From Streptomyces niger (lineage in GTDB: Bacteria > Actinomycetota > Actinomycetes > Streptomycetales > Streptomycetaceae): 64,000 nt of DNA. A program made the translations under genes and the position numbers. The stretch spans positions 186,001-250,000 of the forward strand of contig NZ_JOFQ01000005.1 of assembly GCF_000718305.1 (NCBI RefSeq), given 5' to 3'. Positions 1 to 8,600 of the stretch are shown here, one piece after another. The notes under the pieces are model-generated. The model did not search any database. It was given only the letters and a program-made list of their open reading frames with translations, and was not told the origin of the DNA. Every line of letters begins with the position of its first letter. Within the stretch, counting starts at the first letter, position 1.

Positions 1-31
1 CGGCCGCCAACTGCATACCGGCCGCTTGAAT

Positions 32-231
32 CCGCGCGGGAGAGTTCCCGCCAGGCCACGGCGGGGCGCCGAAGGAGCAAGTCCTCCCTTGAATCTCTCA
101 GGCCCCTGTACTGCGCGGACGAGGCAGATCTGAAAAGCGGGCCGCCCGGGTGCGGCCCCACCCAAGGTGCAAGCCGAAGCCCGATCGGGGCTGTCGGTGA
201 ACCTCTCAGGTTCCGATGACAGATGGGGAGA
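32..231 (+). ncRNA. Tandem glycine riboswitch upstream of gcvT
   Basis: Two consecutive glycine-aptamer signatures are readable. The first holds the CGCCGAAGGAGCAA core, a CTCTCAGG element and a GGCAGATCTG segment (about 32-138). The second holds GCAAGCCGAAGCCCG, CTCTCAGG and GACAGATGGGG (about 157-231). This is the classic two-aptamer arrangement that turns on glycine-cleavage genes when glycine is high. It lies 43 bases before the chosen gcvT start, and the ATG at 223 falls inside aptamer 2, so that start is unlikely. Aptamer identity is seen in the sequence; the direction of control is family knowledge. Exact ends are approximate. Confidence 0.93.
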
Positions 232-273
232 CGTCCGATACGTCCCTGTCGTCCATCCCGGGAGCCCGCCGCC

Positions 274-1482
274 ATGAGTGAAGCCCGCCCGTCGCCCGCC
301 ACCGCCCCAGAGGGAGTCGCTTCGCGACGAAGCGCTCGACTCACCGCGCTCGATGCCACGCATCGCGCGCTCGGCGCGACCATGACCGACTTCGCCGGCT
401 GGGACATGCCGCTGCGCTACGGCAGCGAGCGCGACGAGCACGTCGCCGTCCGCACCCGCGCCGGCCTCTTCGACCTCTCGCACATGGGCGAGATCACGGT
501 CACCGGGCCGCAGGCGGCCGACCTGCTGGACTACGCGCTGGTCGGCAACATCGGCTCGGTCAAGCCCGGCCGCGCCCGGTACACGATGATCTGCCAGGAG
601 GACGGCGGGATCCTGGACGACCTGATCGTCTACCGGCTGGCCGACCTGGGCCCCTCCTCGCCGAAGGCGGGCGAGGAGGGCGCGTACATGGTCGTCGCCA
701 ACGCCTCCAACGCCCAGGTCGTGCTGGACGCCCTCCGCGCCCGTCAGGCCGGCTTCGACGCCGCCGTCCGGGACGACCGCGACGCGTACGCGCTGCTCGC
801 CGTCCAGGGCCCCGAGTCCGCCGGCATCCTTGAGCAGCTGACCGACGCCGACCTGGACGGCCTCAAGTACTACGCGGGCCTGCCCGGCACCGTCGCGGGC
901 GTCGAGGCGCTGATCGCGCGGACCGGCTACACCGGCGAGGACGGCTTCGAGCTGTTCGTCCGTCCCGAGGACGCGGTCGCCCTCTGGGAGGCGCTGACCG
1001 AGGCCGGCAAGGACGCGGGCCTGGTCCCCTGCGGCCTGTCCTGCCGCGACACGCTGCGCCTGGAGGCCGGCATGCCGCTGTACGGGAACGAGCTGTCCAC
1101 CTCGCTCACCCCCTTCGACGCGGGCCTCGGCCGCGTCGTGAAGTTCGAGAAGCCCGGGAACGAGGGCCGCTTCGTGGGCCGGGACGCGCTGGCGGCCGCC
1201 GCCGAGCGGGCCGAGCAGAACCCGCCGCGCAAGCTCGTCGGGCTGATCGCCGAGGGCCGCCGGGTGCCGCGCGCCGGCTACCCCGTCGTGGACGCCGAGG
1301 GCACCGCCATCGGCACCGTGACCTCCGGCGCCCCCTCCCCCACGCTGGGCAAGCCGATCGCGATGGCGTACGTGGACGCGGCGCACGCCGAGCCGGGGAC
1401 GAAGGGTGTGGCGGTCGACATCCGCGGCAAGCACGAGCCGTACGAGGTCGTCGCGCTGCCCTTCTACAAGCGGGAGAAGTAA
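274..1482 (+). CDS. gcvT: Aminomethyltransferase, glycine cleavage T-protein
   Basis: This 402-residue T-protein takes the aminomethyl group from lipoyl H-protein, transfers the methylene to tetrahydrofolate and releases ammonia. The fold starts at [20 protein letters not shown] and shows the conserved [23 protein letters not shown] and [10 protein letters not shown] segments. The ATG at 274 was chosen because the earlier in-frame ATG at 223 sits within the riboswitch. Only a weak GGGAG lies upstream. The first 25 or so residues before the fold are an unusual extension, encoded in part by a palindrome (318-334). It is the first gene of the riboswitch-controlled group; gcvH follows after 130 bases. 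Confidence 0.95.
   Translation: MSEARPSPATAPEGVASRRSARLTALDATHRALGATMTDFAGWDMPLRYGSERDEHVAVRTRAGLFDLSHMGEITVTGPQAADLLDYALVGNIGSVKPGRARYTMICQEDGGILDDLIVYRLADLGPSSPKAGEEGAYMVVANASNAQVVLDALRARQAGFDAAVRDDRDAYALLAVQGPESAGILEQLTDADLDGLKYYAGLPGTVAGVEALIARTGYTGEDGFELFVRPEDAVALWEALTEAGKDAGLVPCGLSCRDTLRLEAGMPLYGNELSTSLTPFDAGLGRVVKFEKPGNEGRFVGRDALAAAAERAEQNPPRKLVGLIAEGRRVPRAGYPVVDAEGTAIGTVTSGAPSPTLGKPIAMAYVDAAHAEPGTKGVAVDIRGKHEPYEVVALPFYKREK
318..334. repeat. Palindrome inside the gcvT N-terminal extension
   Basis: CGCTTCG-CGA-CGAAGCG is a perfect 7-bp inverted repeat with a 3-base loop, about 45 bases after the gcvT start codon. It encodes part of the extra N-terminal residues that precede the conserved T-protein fold. 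It could fold in the mRNA near the ribosome site, or be an inserted repetitive element; the sequence alone cannot decide. Confidence 0.6.
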
Positions 1483-1612
1483 CCGCCCGGAACGCTCCGG
1501 CCAGGAGAAATGGCCGCTCGGACGCCGTCCGGCCGGTAGAAGTGACGCAGTCGCGTCTCACCTGTCAAGACCCTCTGCACGATCATTCCCGCGCATCCAG
1601 GAGAATCGAACC

Positions 1613-1990
1613 ATGAGCAACCCCCAGCAGCTCCGCTACAGCAAGGAGCACGAGTGGCTGTCGGCCGCCGCGGACGGCGTCTCGACGGTCGGCATCACCG
1701 AGCACGCGGCCAACGCGCTCGGCGATGTCGTCTACGCCCAGCTCCCCGAGGTCGGTGACACCGTCACCGCGGGCGAGTCCTGCGGCGAGCTGGAGTCGAC
1801 CAAGTCCGTCAGCGATCTCTACTCCCCGGTCGACGGTGAGGTCACGGAGATCAACGAGGACGTGGTGGCCGACCCGTCGCTGGTGAATTCCGCCCCGTTC
1901 GAGGGCGGCTGGCTGTTCAAGGTGAAGCTGAGCGGCGAGCCGGAGGACCTGCTCTCCGCCGACGAGTACACCGCCTTCACCGCCGGCTGA
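1613..1990 (+). CDS. gcvH: Glycine cleavage H-protein
   Basis: This 125-residue lipoyl carrier shuttles the aminomethyl intermediate between the P-, T- and L-proteins. The lipoyl-lysine motif [16 protein letters not shown] is intact, followed by the usual GEVTEIN and [10 protein letters not shown] segments. Length matches the family. The ATG at 1613 has AGGAG at 1599-1603. It lies between gcvT and glyA (64-base gap) and probably shares the riboswitch-controlled transcript. The P-protein gene (gcvP) is not in this window; in streptomycetes it is often elsewhere. Confidence 0.96.
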   Translation: MSNPQQLRYSKEHEWLSAAADGVSTVGITEHAANALGDVVYAQLPEVGDTVTAGESCGELESTKSVSDLYSPVDGEVTEINEDVVADPSLVNSAPFEGGWLFKVKLSGEPEDLLSADEYTAFTAG

Positions 1991-2054
1991 CCTACGCCCG
2001 CCCGCCGTGCCGGGGGCCCACAAGGTCCTCGGAGGCTCCCACCCAGGAAGACTC

Positions 2055-3332
2055 ATGTCGCTTCTGAACAGCTCCCTCCATGAGCTCGACCCCGACGTCG
2101 CCGCCGCTGTCGACGCCGAACTCCACCGTCAGCAGTCCACCCTCGAAATGATCGCGTCGGAGAACTTCGCTCCGGTCGCCGTCATGGAGGCCCAGGGCTC
2201 GGTCCTCACCAACAAGTACGCCGAGGGCTACCCCGGCCGCCGCTACTACGGCGGCTGTGAGCACGTCGACGTCACCGAGCAGATCGCGATCGACCGGGTC
2301 AAGGAGCTGTTCGGCGCCGAGTACGCCAACGTGCAGCCGCACTCCGGCGCCTCCGCGAACCAGGCAGCGCTGTTCGCCATGGCCAAGCCGGGCGACACGA
2401 TCCTGGGCCTCGACCTGGCGCACGGCGGGCACCTCACCCACGGCATGCGCCTGAACTTCTCCGGCAAGCAGTTCAACGTGGTCCCCTACCACGTCGACGG
2501 CGACGGCCTGGTCGACATGGCCGAGGTCGAGCAGCTCGCCAAGGAGCACCGCCCCAAGGTGATCATCGCGGGCTGGTCGGCGTACCCGCGCCAGCTCGAC
2601 TTCGCCGCCTTCCGGCGCATCGCCGACGAGGTCGGCGCGTACCTGTGGGTCGACATGGCGCACTTCGCCGGCCTGGTCGCCGCGGGTCTGCACCCGAACC
2701 CGGTCGAGCACGCCGACATCGTGACCTCCACCACGCACAAGACGCTCGGCGGTCCGCGCGGCGGCATCATCCTGGCCAAGAAGGACTTCGCGAAGAAGCT
2801 GAACTCCTCGGTCTTCCCGGGCTTCCAGGGCGGCCCCCTGGAGCACGTGATCGCGGCCAAGGCGGTCTCCTTCAAGGTCGCCGCCTCGGAGGACTTCAAG
2901 GAGCGCCAGCAGCGCACCGTCGAGGGCGCCAAGCTCCTCGCCGAGCGTCTGACCTCCCCCGACGCGCGCGCGGCGGGCGTCAACGTGCTCTCCGGCGGCA
3001 CCGACGTGCACCTGGTCCTGGTCGACCTGCGCGACTCCGAGCTGGACGGCCAGCAGGCCGAGGACCGCCTCCACGAGGTCGGCATCACGGTCAACCGCAA
3101 CGCCGTCCCGAACGACCCGCGGCCCCCGATGGTCACCTCGGGTCTGCGGATCGGCACCCCGGCGCTCGCCACCCGCGGCTTCACCACCGAAGACTTCCGC
3201 GAGGTCGCCGACATCATCGCGCTGGCGCTGATGGCGCCCTCTCCCTTCGAGGCGGCCGACGCGGCCGCCCTGAAGGCCCGCGTCACCGCGCTCGCCGACA
3301 AGCACCCGCTCTACCCCGAGCTGGGCAAGTAA
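2055..3332 (+). CDS. glyA: Serine hydroxymethyltransferase
   Basis: PLP enzyme of 425 residues that interconverts glycine + 5,10-methylene-THF and serine + THF. The fold begins [17 protein letters not shown] and shows LEMIASENF, the [12 protein letters not shown] loop and the PLP-lysine motif [15 protein letters not shown]. The start at 2055 has AGGAAG at 2045-2050; the ORF is open from 2007 but lacks a better start. In this operon it would consume the methylene-THF made by the T-protein and a second glycine to give serine, which the next gene deaminates. A 12-bp stem-loop (3357-3389) follows. Confidence 0.96.
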   Translation: MSLLNSSLHELDPDVAAAVDAELHRQQSTLEMIASENFAPVAVMEAQGSVLTNKYAEGYPGRRYYGGCEHVDVTEQIAIDRVKELFGAEYANVQPHSGASANQAALFAMAKPGDTILGLDLAHGGHLTHGMRLNFSGKQFNVVPYHVDGDGLVDMAEVEQLAKEHRPKVIIAGWSAYPRQLDFAAFRRIADEVGAYLWVDMAHFAGLVAAGLHPNPVEHADIVTSTTHKTLGGPRGGIILAKKDFAKKLNSSVFPGFQGGPLEHVIAAKAVSFKVAASEDFKERQQRTVEGAKLLAERLTSPDARAAGVNVLSGGTDVHLVLVDLRDSELDGQQAEDRLHEVGITVNRNAVPNDPRPPMVTSGLRIGTPALATRGFTTEDFREVADIIALALMAPSPFEAADAAALKARVTALADKHPLYPELGK

Positions 3333-3356
3333 GACACCTGGTGGTCGTACGGGCTT

Positions 3357-3389
3357 CACGGGCCCGGGGCATCCTGTCCCGGGCCCGTG
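3357..3389 (+). terminator. Stem-loop between glyA and sdaA
   Basis: CACGGGCCCGGG (3357-3368) pairs perfectly with CCCGGGCCCGTG (3378-3389) across a 9-base loop, 25 bases after the glyA stop. There is no U-tract, so it may be a GC-type terminator or an mRNA processing/attenuation element that separates glyA from sdaA expression. Confidence 0.55.
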
Positions 3390-3571
3390 GCGTGTGCGCC
3401 TCGCCACAGGACGTCCGGTAACCGCCCGGTAGGCCCCTTCTGTCGCGTTAGCCTCGACAGTCGGCGAAGAAACGTCCCACCTACGCCGTTCACGGCCTGC
3501 TTCCGCGGGGCGTGCCCGCGGCACGCATTCCGCCCCTCGCCCACCCTGAGCAGACAAAGGAGTCCGCCACC

Positions 3572-4969
3572 GTGGCCATCTCCGTCTTCGATCTTTTCTC
3601 CATCGGCATCGGCCCCTCGTCCTCGCATACGGTCGGCCCGATGCGCGCGGCGCGGATGTTCGTCGGCCGCCTCAAGAAGGACGGCCTCCTCGCGCAGACC
3701 ACCTCCGTACGGGCCGAGCTGTTCGGCTCGCTCGGCGCCACCGGGCACGGCCACGGCACCCCCAAGGCCGTCCTGCTCGGCCTGGAGGGCCACTCGCCGC
3801 GCACCGTGGACGTCGAGAAGGCCGACGACATGGTCGAGCGCATCCGCACCACCAAGCGGCTGCGGCTGCTGGACGCCGAGATAGGCGACCTGCACGAGAT
3901 CGACTTCGACGAGTCCACCGAGCTGATCCTGCACCGCCGCCGGTCGCTGCCGTACCACGCCAACGGCATGACCCTCTTCGCGTACGACGAGCACGGCGCC
4001 CCGCTGCTGGAGAAGACGTACTACTCGGTCGGCGGCGGCTTCGTCGTGGACGAGGACGCGGTCGGCGCCGACCGCATCGTGCTCGACGACACCGTGCTGA
4101 AGTACCCCTTCCGCACCGGCGACGAGCTGCTGCGGCTCGCCCAGGAGACCGGCCTGTCGATCTCCGCGCTGATGCTGGAGAACGAGAAGGCCTGGCGCAC
4201 GGAGGAGGAGATCCGGGCCGGGCTGCTGGAGATCTGGCACGTCATGCAGGCCTGTGTCGCCCGCGGCACCAGCCGCGAGGGCATCCTGCCCGGCGGGCTG
4301 AAGGTGCGGCGGCGCGCCGCGAACGCCGCCCGCGCGCTGCGTGCCGAGGGCGACGCGCAGGCGCGCGCCATGGAGTGGATCACGCTCTACGCGATGGCGG
4401 TCAACGAGGAGAACGCGGCGGGCGGCCGGGTCGTGACCGCGCCGACCAACGGTGCGGCCGGCATCATCCCCGCGGTCCTGCACTACTACATGAACTTCGT
4501 GCCCGGCGGGTCCTCCCAGGAAGAGAAGGACGAGGGCGTGATCCGCTTCCTGCTGGCCGCGGGCGCCATCGGCATGCTCTTCAAGGAGAACGCCTCGATC
4601 TCCGGCGCCGAGGTCGGCTGCCAGGGCGAGGTCGGCTCGGCCTGCTCGATGGCGGCCGGCGGTCTCGCCGAGGTGCTGGGCGGCTCCCCGGAGCAGGTGG
4701 AGAACGCCGCGGAGATCGGCATGGAGCACAACCTCGGCCTGACCTGCGACCCGGTCGGCGGCCTGGTCCAGATCCCGTGCATCGAGCGCAACGGCATGGC
4801 CTCGGTCAAGGCGGTCACCGCCGCCCGCATGGCGCTGCGCGGCGACGGCCGGCACCACGTCTCCCTCGACAAGGTCATCAAGACCATGAAGGACACCGGC
4901 GCCGACATGAGCGTGAAGTACAAGGAGACCGCGCGCGGCGGCCTCGCGGTGAACATCATCGAGTGCTGA
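3572..4969 (+). CDS. sdaA: L-serine ammonia-lyase, iron-sulfur type
   Basis: Single-chain L-serine dehydratase of 465 residues that converts serine to pyruvate and ammonia with an oxygen-sensitive 4Fe-4S cluster. The beta domain opens with [20 protein letters not shown], the family hallmark. Cluster-ligand cysteines lie in the C-terminal alpha domain ([16 protein letters not shown] and [17 protein letters not shown]). The GTG at 3572 has an excellent AAAGGAG at 3556-3562. Placed after gcvT-gcvH-glyA, it completes a route from glycine through serine to pyruvate. A 239-base gap with a stem-loop suggests it may also have its own promoter. Confidence 0.95.
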   Translation: MAISVFDLFSIGIGPSSSHTVGPMRAARMFVGRLKKDGLLAQTTSVRAELFGSLGATGHGHGTPKAVLLGLEGHSPRTVDVEKADDMVERIRTTKRLRLLDAEIGDLHEIDFDESTELILHRRRSLPYHANGMTLFAYDEHGAPLLEKTYYSVGGGFVVDEDAVGADRIVLDDTVLKYPFRTGDELLRLAQETGLSISALMLENEKAWRTEEEIRAGLLEIWHVMQACVARGTSREGILPGGLKVRRRAANAARALRAEGDAQARAMEWITLYAMAVNEENAAGGRVVTAPTNGAAGIIPAVLHYYMNFVPGGSSQEEKDEGVIRFLLAAGAIGMLFKENASISGAEVGCQGEVGSACSMAAGGLAEVLGGSPEQVENAAEIGMEHNLGLTCDPVGGLVQIPCIERNGMASVKAVTAARMALRGDGRHHVSLDKVIKTMKDTGADMSVKYKETARGGLAVNIIEC

Positions 4970-5020
4970 TCGGCCCGCCCGGACACCGGCGTACGACCCG
5001 TACGCCACCCGTATTCCTGA

Positions 5021-5036
5021 TGTGACTCAGCTCACG
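5021..5036. promoter_or_regulatory. Crp-like inverted repeat
   Basis: TGTGA-CTCAGC-TCACG matches the cyclic-AMP receptor protein site TGTGA-N6-TCACA at 9 of 10 half-site positions. Streptomyces Crp sites are similar but looser. It is 52 bases after sdaA and 35 bases before the small ORF at 5071. Its match is seen directly; binding is inference. Confidence 0.4.
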
Positions 5037-5070
5037 GAATGGGCCTGGGAGTTCGGGGCAGGCGACGCTG

Positions 5071-5151
5071 GTGATTCTCATACTGCTGATCATGATTGCC
5101 GCACTGAGCCTGCTGGTGGCGCGCTACGCGCCCCGCCGTCCCTCGGCCTGA
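5071..5151 (+). CDS. Possible 26-residue membrane micropeptide
   Basis: A GTG-initiated 27-codon ORF encodes a peptide that is almost entirely one hydrophobic helix (ILILLIMIAALSLLVARYA), then a basic tail ending RRPSA. It lies between a Crp-like inverted repeat (5021-5036) and a 14-bp terminator with a U-tract (5166-5210), which gives a compact transcription unit of about 150 bases. The ribosome site is weak (GGCAGGCGA just upstream). I do not recognise a family. The alternative is that the region makes a small RNA and the ORF is incidental. Confidence 0.4.
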   Translation: MILILLIMIAALSLLVARYAPRRPSA

Positions 5152-5165
5152 CTTCGCACCCCGGC

Positions 5166-5208
5166 AACGGGTCCGATCCTCCTGTGGATCGGACCCGTTG
5201 TCGTTTTT
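5166..5208 (+). terminator. Strong intrinsic terminator
   Basis: AACGGGTCCGATCC (5166-5179) pairs perfectly over 14 bp with GGATCGGACCCGTT (5186-5199) around a 6-base loop and is followed by GTCGTTTTTT. This is one of the clearest rho-independent terminators in the window. It lies 197 bases downstream of sdaA and only 14 bases after the small ORF at 5071-5151. Confidence 0.9.
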
Positions 5209-5461
5209 TGCTTGCGCACCCGGCGCGGAGCCCGTATCCGTATTACCCACGGGAACTCCCGTACGTCGAGAGGCGTTTGGTTACCGACGGCGCTTGTCGC
5301 ACAGCGTGCACAGCCGTCGTGCACGGGGGACGTCGAGGGGAGCGACGAAGCACGACCAGGAGCCAACTCCACCTTTGAGATCCGGCGTCAGCGGGCATGT
5401 CCATGAAGGCGGATCGCGGTGACGCTTGGTAATCGCATCGCACGGTTGCGGGAGGATGACA

Positions 5462-6019
5462 ATGCTGCACGGCGTCGATGTCAGCTCGTATCAACCCACC
5501 TACTCCACGAAGGGCCAGGACTTCGTCTTCATCAAGGCGACGGAGGGCCGTTCCTACATCAATCCGCATCAGGGCGCGCAGGCGTCGCGGGCCCGTGAAG
5601 CCGGCTGCGTGGTCGGCTTCTACCACTTCCTGTGGCCGGGGAACATCGCGGCGCAGGCGCGGTACTTCGTCGAGAAGTGCGCGTCCAGACTGGGCGACGT
5701 CCTGATAGTCGACTGGGAGCGCACCAGCGCCGGGACCTACGCGAGCAACGCGCAGAAGGACCAGTTCATCCGCGAGGTGAAGGCCCTGCGCCCGGACCGC
5801 CACCAAGTACTCCTGTACTGCAACCGCGACTTCTGGCTCAACCACGACACCACGTCGTACGCCGGGGACGGGCTGTGGATAGCCGACTACGTCAAGGCCG
5901 GGCACCCCCGGATCAAGGCGAAGTGGCGCTTCCACCAGTACACCGACAGCCCCCTCGACAAGAACGTCGGCCAGTTCTCCAGCAAGGCCGCGCTGAAGAA
6001 GTGGGCGAACGACGAATAG
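5462..6019 (+). CDS. GH25-family muramidase-like protein
   Basis: A 185-residue protein made of one glycosyl-hydrolase family 25 domain, the fold of Cellosyl-type N-acetylmuramidases. It opens GVDVSSYQPTY (first catalytic-site Asp), then FVFIKATEG, VGFYHFLWPG and VLIVDWER, which carries the DxE pair expected at the active site; GLWIADYV and WRFHQYTDS follow. GGAGG (5451-5455) is 6 bases before the ATG at 5462. No signal peptide, lipobox or wall-binding repeat is visible, unusual for a peptidoglycan hydrolase. It may be exported by an atypical route, be phage-derived, or act on an intracellular substrate. It stands alone; nadE follows after 87 bases. Confidence 0.85.
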   Translation: MLHGVDVSSYQPTYSTKGQDFVFIKATEGRSYINPHQGAQASRAREAGCVVGFYHFLWPGNIAAQARYFVEKCASRLGDVLIVDWERTSAGTYASNAQKDQFIREVKALRPDRHQVLLYCNRDFWLNHDTTSYAGDGLWIADYVKAGHPRIKAKWRFHQYTDSPLDKNVGQFSSKAALKKWANDE

Positions 6020-6106
6020 AGTTTCCTCGTACGTATGCGCCTGTGCGCCGGTGCCGCCGGCCCCTCCGCACGCCCAGGCGCCACAGCCAGACCACGAGGA
6101 GCCACT

Positions 6107-6937
6107 GTGACCGACCCGGCATCCATGAGCCTGCAGCAGGAGATCGCCCGGGATCTCCAGGTGTCCGCGTCCTTCGACGCTCAGGAGGAGATCGAGCGCC
6201 GGGTGGCCTTCCTCACCGAGCGGCTGACGAGCACGGGACTGCGGGCCCTGGTGCTCGGCATCAGCGGCGGCGTGGACTCCACGACCGCGGGCCGGCTCTG
6301 CCAGCTCGCGGTGGAGCGGGCCCGCGCGGCCGGCCACGAAGCGACGTTCTACGCCATGCGGCTGCCCTACGGCGTGCAGGCCGACGAGCACGACGCGCAG
6401 CTCGCGCTCTCCTTCATCAAGGCCGACGAGGTGCTCACCGTCGACGTGAAGCCGGCCAGCGACGCGGCCCTGCAGGCCGTGCTGGACTCCGGCGTGCCCT
6501 TCCGTGACGCGCACCACCAGGACTTCGTCCAGGGCAACACCAAGGCCCGGCAGCGCATGATCGCGCAGTACGCGGTGGCCGGTGCCCGGGACGGCCTGGT
6601 CGTCGGCACCGACCACGCCGCCGAGGCGCTGACGGGCTTCTTCACCAAGTTCGGCGACGGCGCGGCGGACGTGGTGCCGCTGACCGGCCTGACCAAGCGC
6701 CGGGTGCGCGCGCTGGCCGACGCCCTCGGCGCCCCCGCCGAGCTGGTCTGGAAGGTTCCCACCGCCGACCTGGAGACGCTCTCCCCGGGCAAGGCGGACG
6801 AGGACGCGCTCGGCGTCACGTACGACGAGCTCGACGACTTCCTGGAGGGCAAGCCGGTCGGCGAGGAGACGTTCGCCACCATCGTGCGCCGCTACCGCCT
6901 CACCGCCCACAAGCGCGAGCTGCCGATCGCGCCCTGA
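6107..6937 (+). CDS. nadE: Ammonia-dependent NAD synthetase
   Basis: This 276-residue enzyme amidates nicotinic acid adenine dinucleotide to NAD with ATP and ammonia. The ATP-pyrophosphatase loop ISGGVDSTTAGRL is clear, along with FYAMRLPYGVQADE, QGNTKARQRM and the GTDHAAEALTGFFTKFGDG segment typical of the short ammonia-dependent form. No glutaminase (nitrilase) domain is present, so free ammonia is the likely nitrogen source. The GTG at 6107 has CGAGGA at 6095-6100. A perfect 15-bp hairpin lies downstream (7005-7044). Confidence 0.95.
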   Translation: MTDPASMSLQQEIARDLQVSASFDAQEEIERRVAFLTERLTSTGLRALVLGISGGVDSTTAGRLCQLAVERARAAGHEATFYAMRLPYGVQADEHDAQLALSFIKADEVLTVDVKPASDAALQAVLDSGVPFRDAHHQDFVQGNTKARQRMIAQYAVAGARDGLVVGTDHAAEALTGFFTKFGDGAADVVPLTGLTKRRVRALADALGAPAELVWKVPTADLETLSPGKADEDALGVTYDELDDFLEGKPVGEETFATIVRRYRLTAHKRELPIAP

Positions 6938-7004
6938 GCGGACGCGCACGCCGGGGCCGGCGCCGGGCGCGGGCACGGGCGTGCCCGGGCCGGACCCGGT
7001 GGCC

Positions 7005-7044
7005 CGGGCGGGACGCCCGCCGCCCGGCGCGGGCGTCCCGCCCG
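7005..7044. terminator. 15-bp stem-loop after nadE
   Basis: CGGGCGGGACGCCCG (7005-7019) pairs perfectly with CGGGCGTCCCGCCCG (7030-7044) around a 10-base loop. It sits 68 bases after the nadE stop with no U-tract, the usual form for streptomycete terminators. Confidence 0.65.
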
Positions 7045-7189
7045 TCACCCGGACGTCATGCCTCCGCAAGGGGGGCTTCCGCCGCGCGGTGGTGAAACGT
7101 CGCGGAGGGCGGGCATGCATCGGCGCATGGGATGCCACGAAGTGCGATCGGAAGATCAACTGTCAGTGGGTGCGCCTACGCTCCGGGGC

Positions 7190-7522
7190 ATGAGTTACGC
7201 AGACCTGCGCGAACTCCAGACCGCGCTCACTCTCGCCGCCGACCTCGCCTCGGGCCTGCAGCAGGCCCCCAGCCGGCAGGACGCCGACCGCCTCGTCGAC
7301 GTCCTGCGGCACGCCCTGACCACCGCCGGATCGCTCGGCTCCGACCCCGACCCGGCCGGCGGCCCGACCGGCTGCGCCGCCCACCCGCACGGCGCCGTGG
7401 ACCCGCTGTACGGCGACCCCGAGGACCCGCTGCCGCCCGGCTACGGCAAGTGCCTGCTGTGCAACGACCGCCGGCGCCGGGCGGACGCCCGCCCGCACCC
7501 GCCGCTGCGCCGCAGCGCCTGA
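7190..7522 (+). CDS. Small conserved-looking protein with C-terminal Cys motif
   Basis: A 110-residue soluble protein. The N-terminal half (SYADLRELQTALTLAADLAS) is helical and resembles a short four-helix or coiled segment. The C-terminal half has a Cys in GCAAHPHG and a KCLLC pair before a basic RRRR stretch, which could form a small metal site. No family is recognised. The ATG at 7190 has CTCCGGGGC upstream, a poor ribosome site. It converges with the Dsb-like cluster that ends at 7542. Confidence 0.6.
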   Translation: MSYADLRELQTALTLAADLASGLQQAPSRQDADRLVDVLRHALTTAGSLGSDPDPAGGPTGCAAHPHGAVDPLYGDPEDPLPPGYGKCLLCNDRRRRADARPHPPLRRSA

Positions 7523-7541
7523 CCCGGCCCGCTGCGCCGGC

Positions 7542-8243
7542 TCAGCGCACCAGCCCCAGGTCGTAGAAGAGCTGGTAGCGGCCGGGGGCGACCAGCAGGA
7601 AGGCGTTCAGCCCCGCCTCCAGGAAGACGGCCGTCGTGGTCGCCGCGACGACGGCCCCGGCGAGGAACAGCACGCCCACCCCCATCGCGTGGTGCGCGCC
7701 CCGCAGGGGGATCCGCCGGGCCGTGGTGAGGTGCGAGGTGACCAGCACGGCGCCGATGGCGAGCACCGACGCCTGGAAGAAGAGCCACGCCCAGAAGTCG
7801 GCCGGCACTCCCCGCACGAGGCCGCCGTACTGCCCGGCGGGTACGCCGCCGGCCGCACCAACGTCACCGGCGAGCAGGTACAGCATCGCCTGCCGCCCCG
7901 CGACCAGCGCACCGGCCGTGCAGCCGACGAGCGCGAGCCCCCACCCCATGAGGTAGTCCCGGCGCGGCACGGCGCCGCGCAGCCCCTGCCGGACGATGTG
8001 GGCGGCGCCCAGCAGCGCCAGCACCATGAACATCCGCTGGACGACGCAGAGCGGGCACGGGTGCTCGCCGTCGACGAGCTGGAGGTAGAGGCCGCCGCCG
8101 AGGACGCCGGTCCAGCCCGCCGCGAAGAGGCAGGCGAACCAGTACTGCGCGCGGGCGATGATGCCCGGCGGCCCGGGTTCCAGCGCGGGGATCGCCTGCG
8201 TGCACAGCGGCGTGGTCATCCGCCCGGTCAGTAGTGCGCTCAT
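7542..8243 (-). CDS. DsbB-like disulfide oxidoreductase
   Basis: A 233-residue membrane protein with about five to six hydrophobic segments and the DsbB hallmark PCPLCVVQR (Cys63, Cys66) at the first external loop. DsbB re-oxidises a DsbA partner and passes electrons to quinone. Canonical DsbB has a second Cys pair in the next external loop; here the loop after Cys108 (LLAGDVGAAGGVPAGQYGG) has none, so this is a one-pair variant. The other cysteines are 14, 38 and 108. Start at 8243: GGAG lies 11 bases upstream; MTTPL eight codons later is an alternative. It is the last gene of the leftward thiol-redox cluster. Confidence 0.8.
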   Translation of the reverse strand: MSALLTGRMTTPLCTQAIPALEPGPPGIIARAQYWFACLFAAGWTGVLGGGLYLQLVDGEHPCPLCVVQRMFMVLALLGAAHIVRQGLRGAVPRRDYLMGWGLALVGCTAGALVAGRQAMLYLLAGDVGAAGGVPAGQYGGLVRGVPADFWAWLFFQASVLAIGAVLVTSHLTTARRIPLRGAHHAMGVGVLFLAGAVVAATTTAVFLEAGLNAFLLVAPGRYQLFYDLGLVR

Positions 8244-8324
8244 GACAGAGAAAACTCCGGTCCAGTCGGTTCCGGCCGGCCGTTCGGCCCGGGCCGGCGG
8301 GCGCAGGCGCAGGCGCGGCACGGT

Positions 8325-8489
8325 TCACTGGGGCAGGCCGGGCACGACGGCACCCGTGACGTGATGTGCCATCAGCCAGACGACGGCGACGAACATCGCC
8401 GACCACACCGCGACCACCACCGCTCGGCTCTTCTGGCCCACGACGCACAAGAAGGTGGCGAAGAGACCGGCGAAGAGGAGGGCGTCCAT
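8325..8489 (-). CDS. 54-residue membrane protein between CcdA-like and DsbB-like genes
   Basis: A short ORF not found by length-filtered gene calling. It encodes two hydrophobic helices (DALLFAGLFATFLCVVG and VVVAVWSAMFVAVVWLMA), separated by QKSR, then HHVTGAVVPGLPQ. One Cys (residue 15) lies in helix 1. Length and layout resemble the small DUF5993-type proteins that accompany DsbB genes; this match is from memory. It is 81 bases upstream of dsbB and 111 bases downstream of the CcdA-like gene, all leftward. The ribosome site is weak (CCGTGGC). A role as an accessory subunit of the DsbB-like protein is inference. Confidence 0.7.
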   Translation of the reverse strand: MDALLFAGLFATFLCVVGQKSRAVVVAVWSAMFVAVVWLMAHHVTGAVVPGLPQ

Positions 8490-8600
8490 GCCACGGCAAG
8501 CTAGTGGTCGGGCGGCGACATACCGCGCACGCCACGTGAAGTCACCGGCCGCCGCGCCGGATATGAGCCGAATGGCCCTCTGATCGCCCCATGAGTGGGA

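Noticed and set aside
7542..8243. Reading the DsbB-like protein as a VKOR homologue
   Set aside because: VKOR-type proteins normally carry two Cys groups and a different CXXC context; PCPLCVVQR at the first external loop fits DsbB better.
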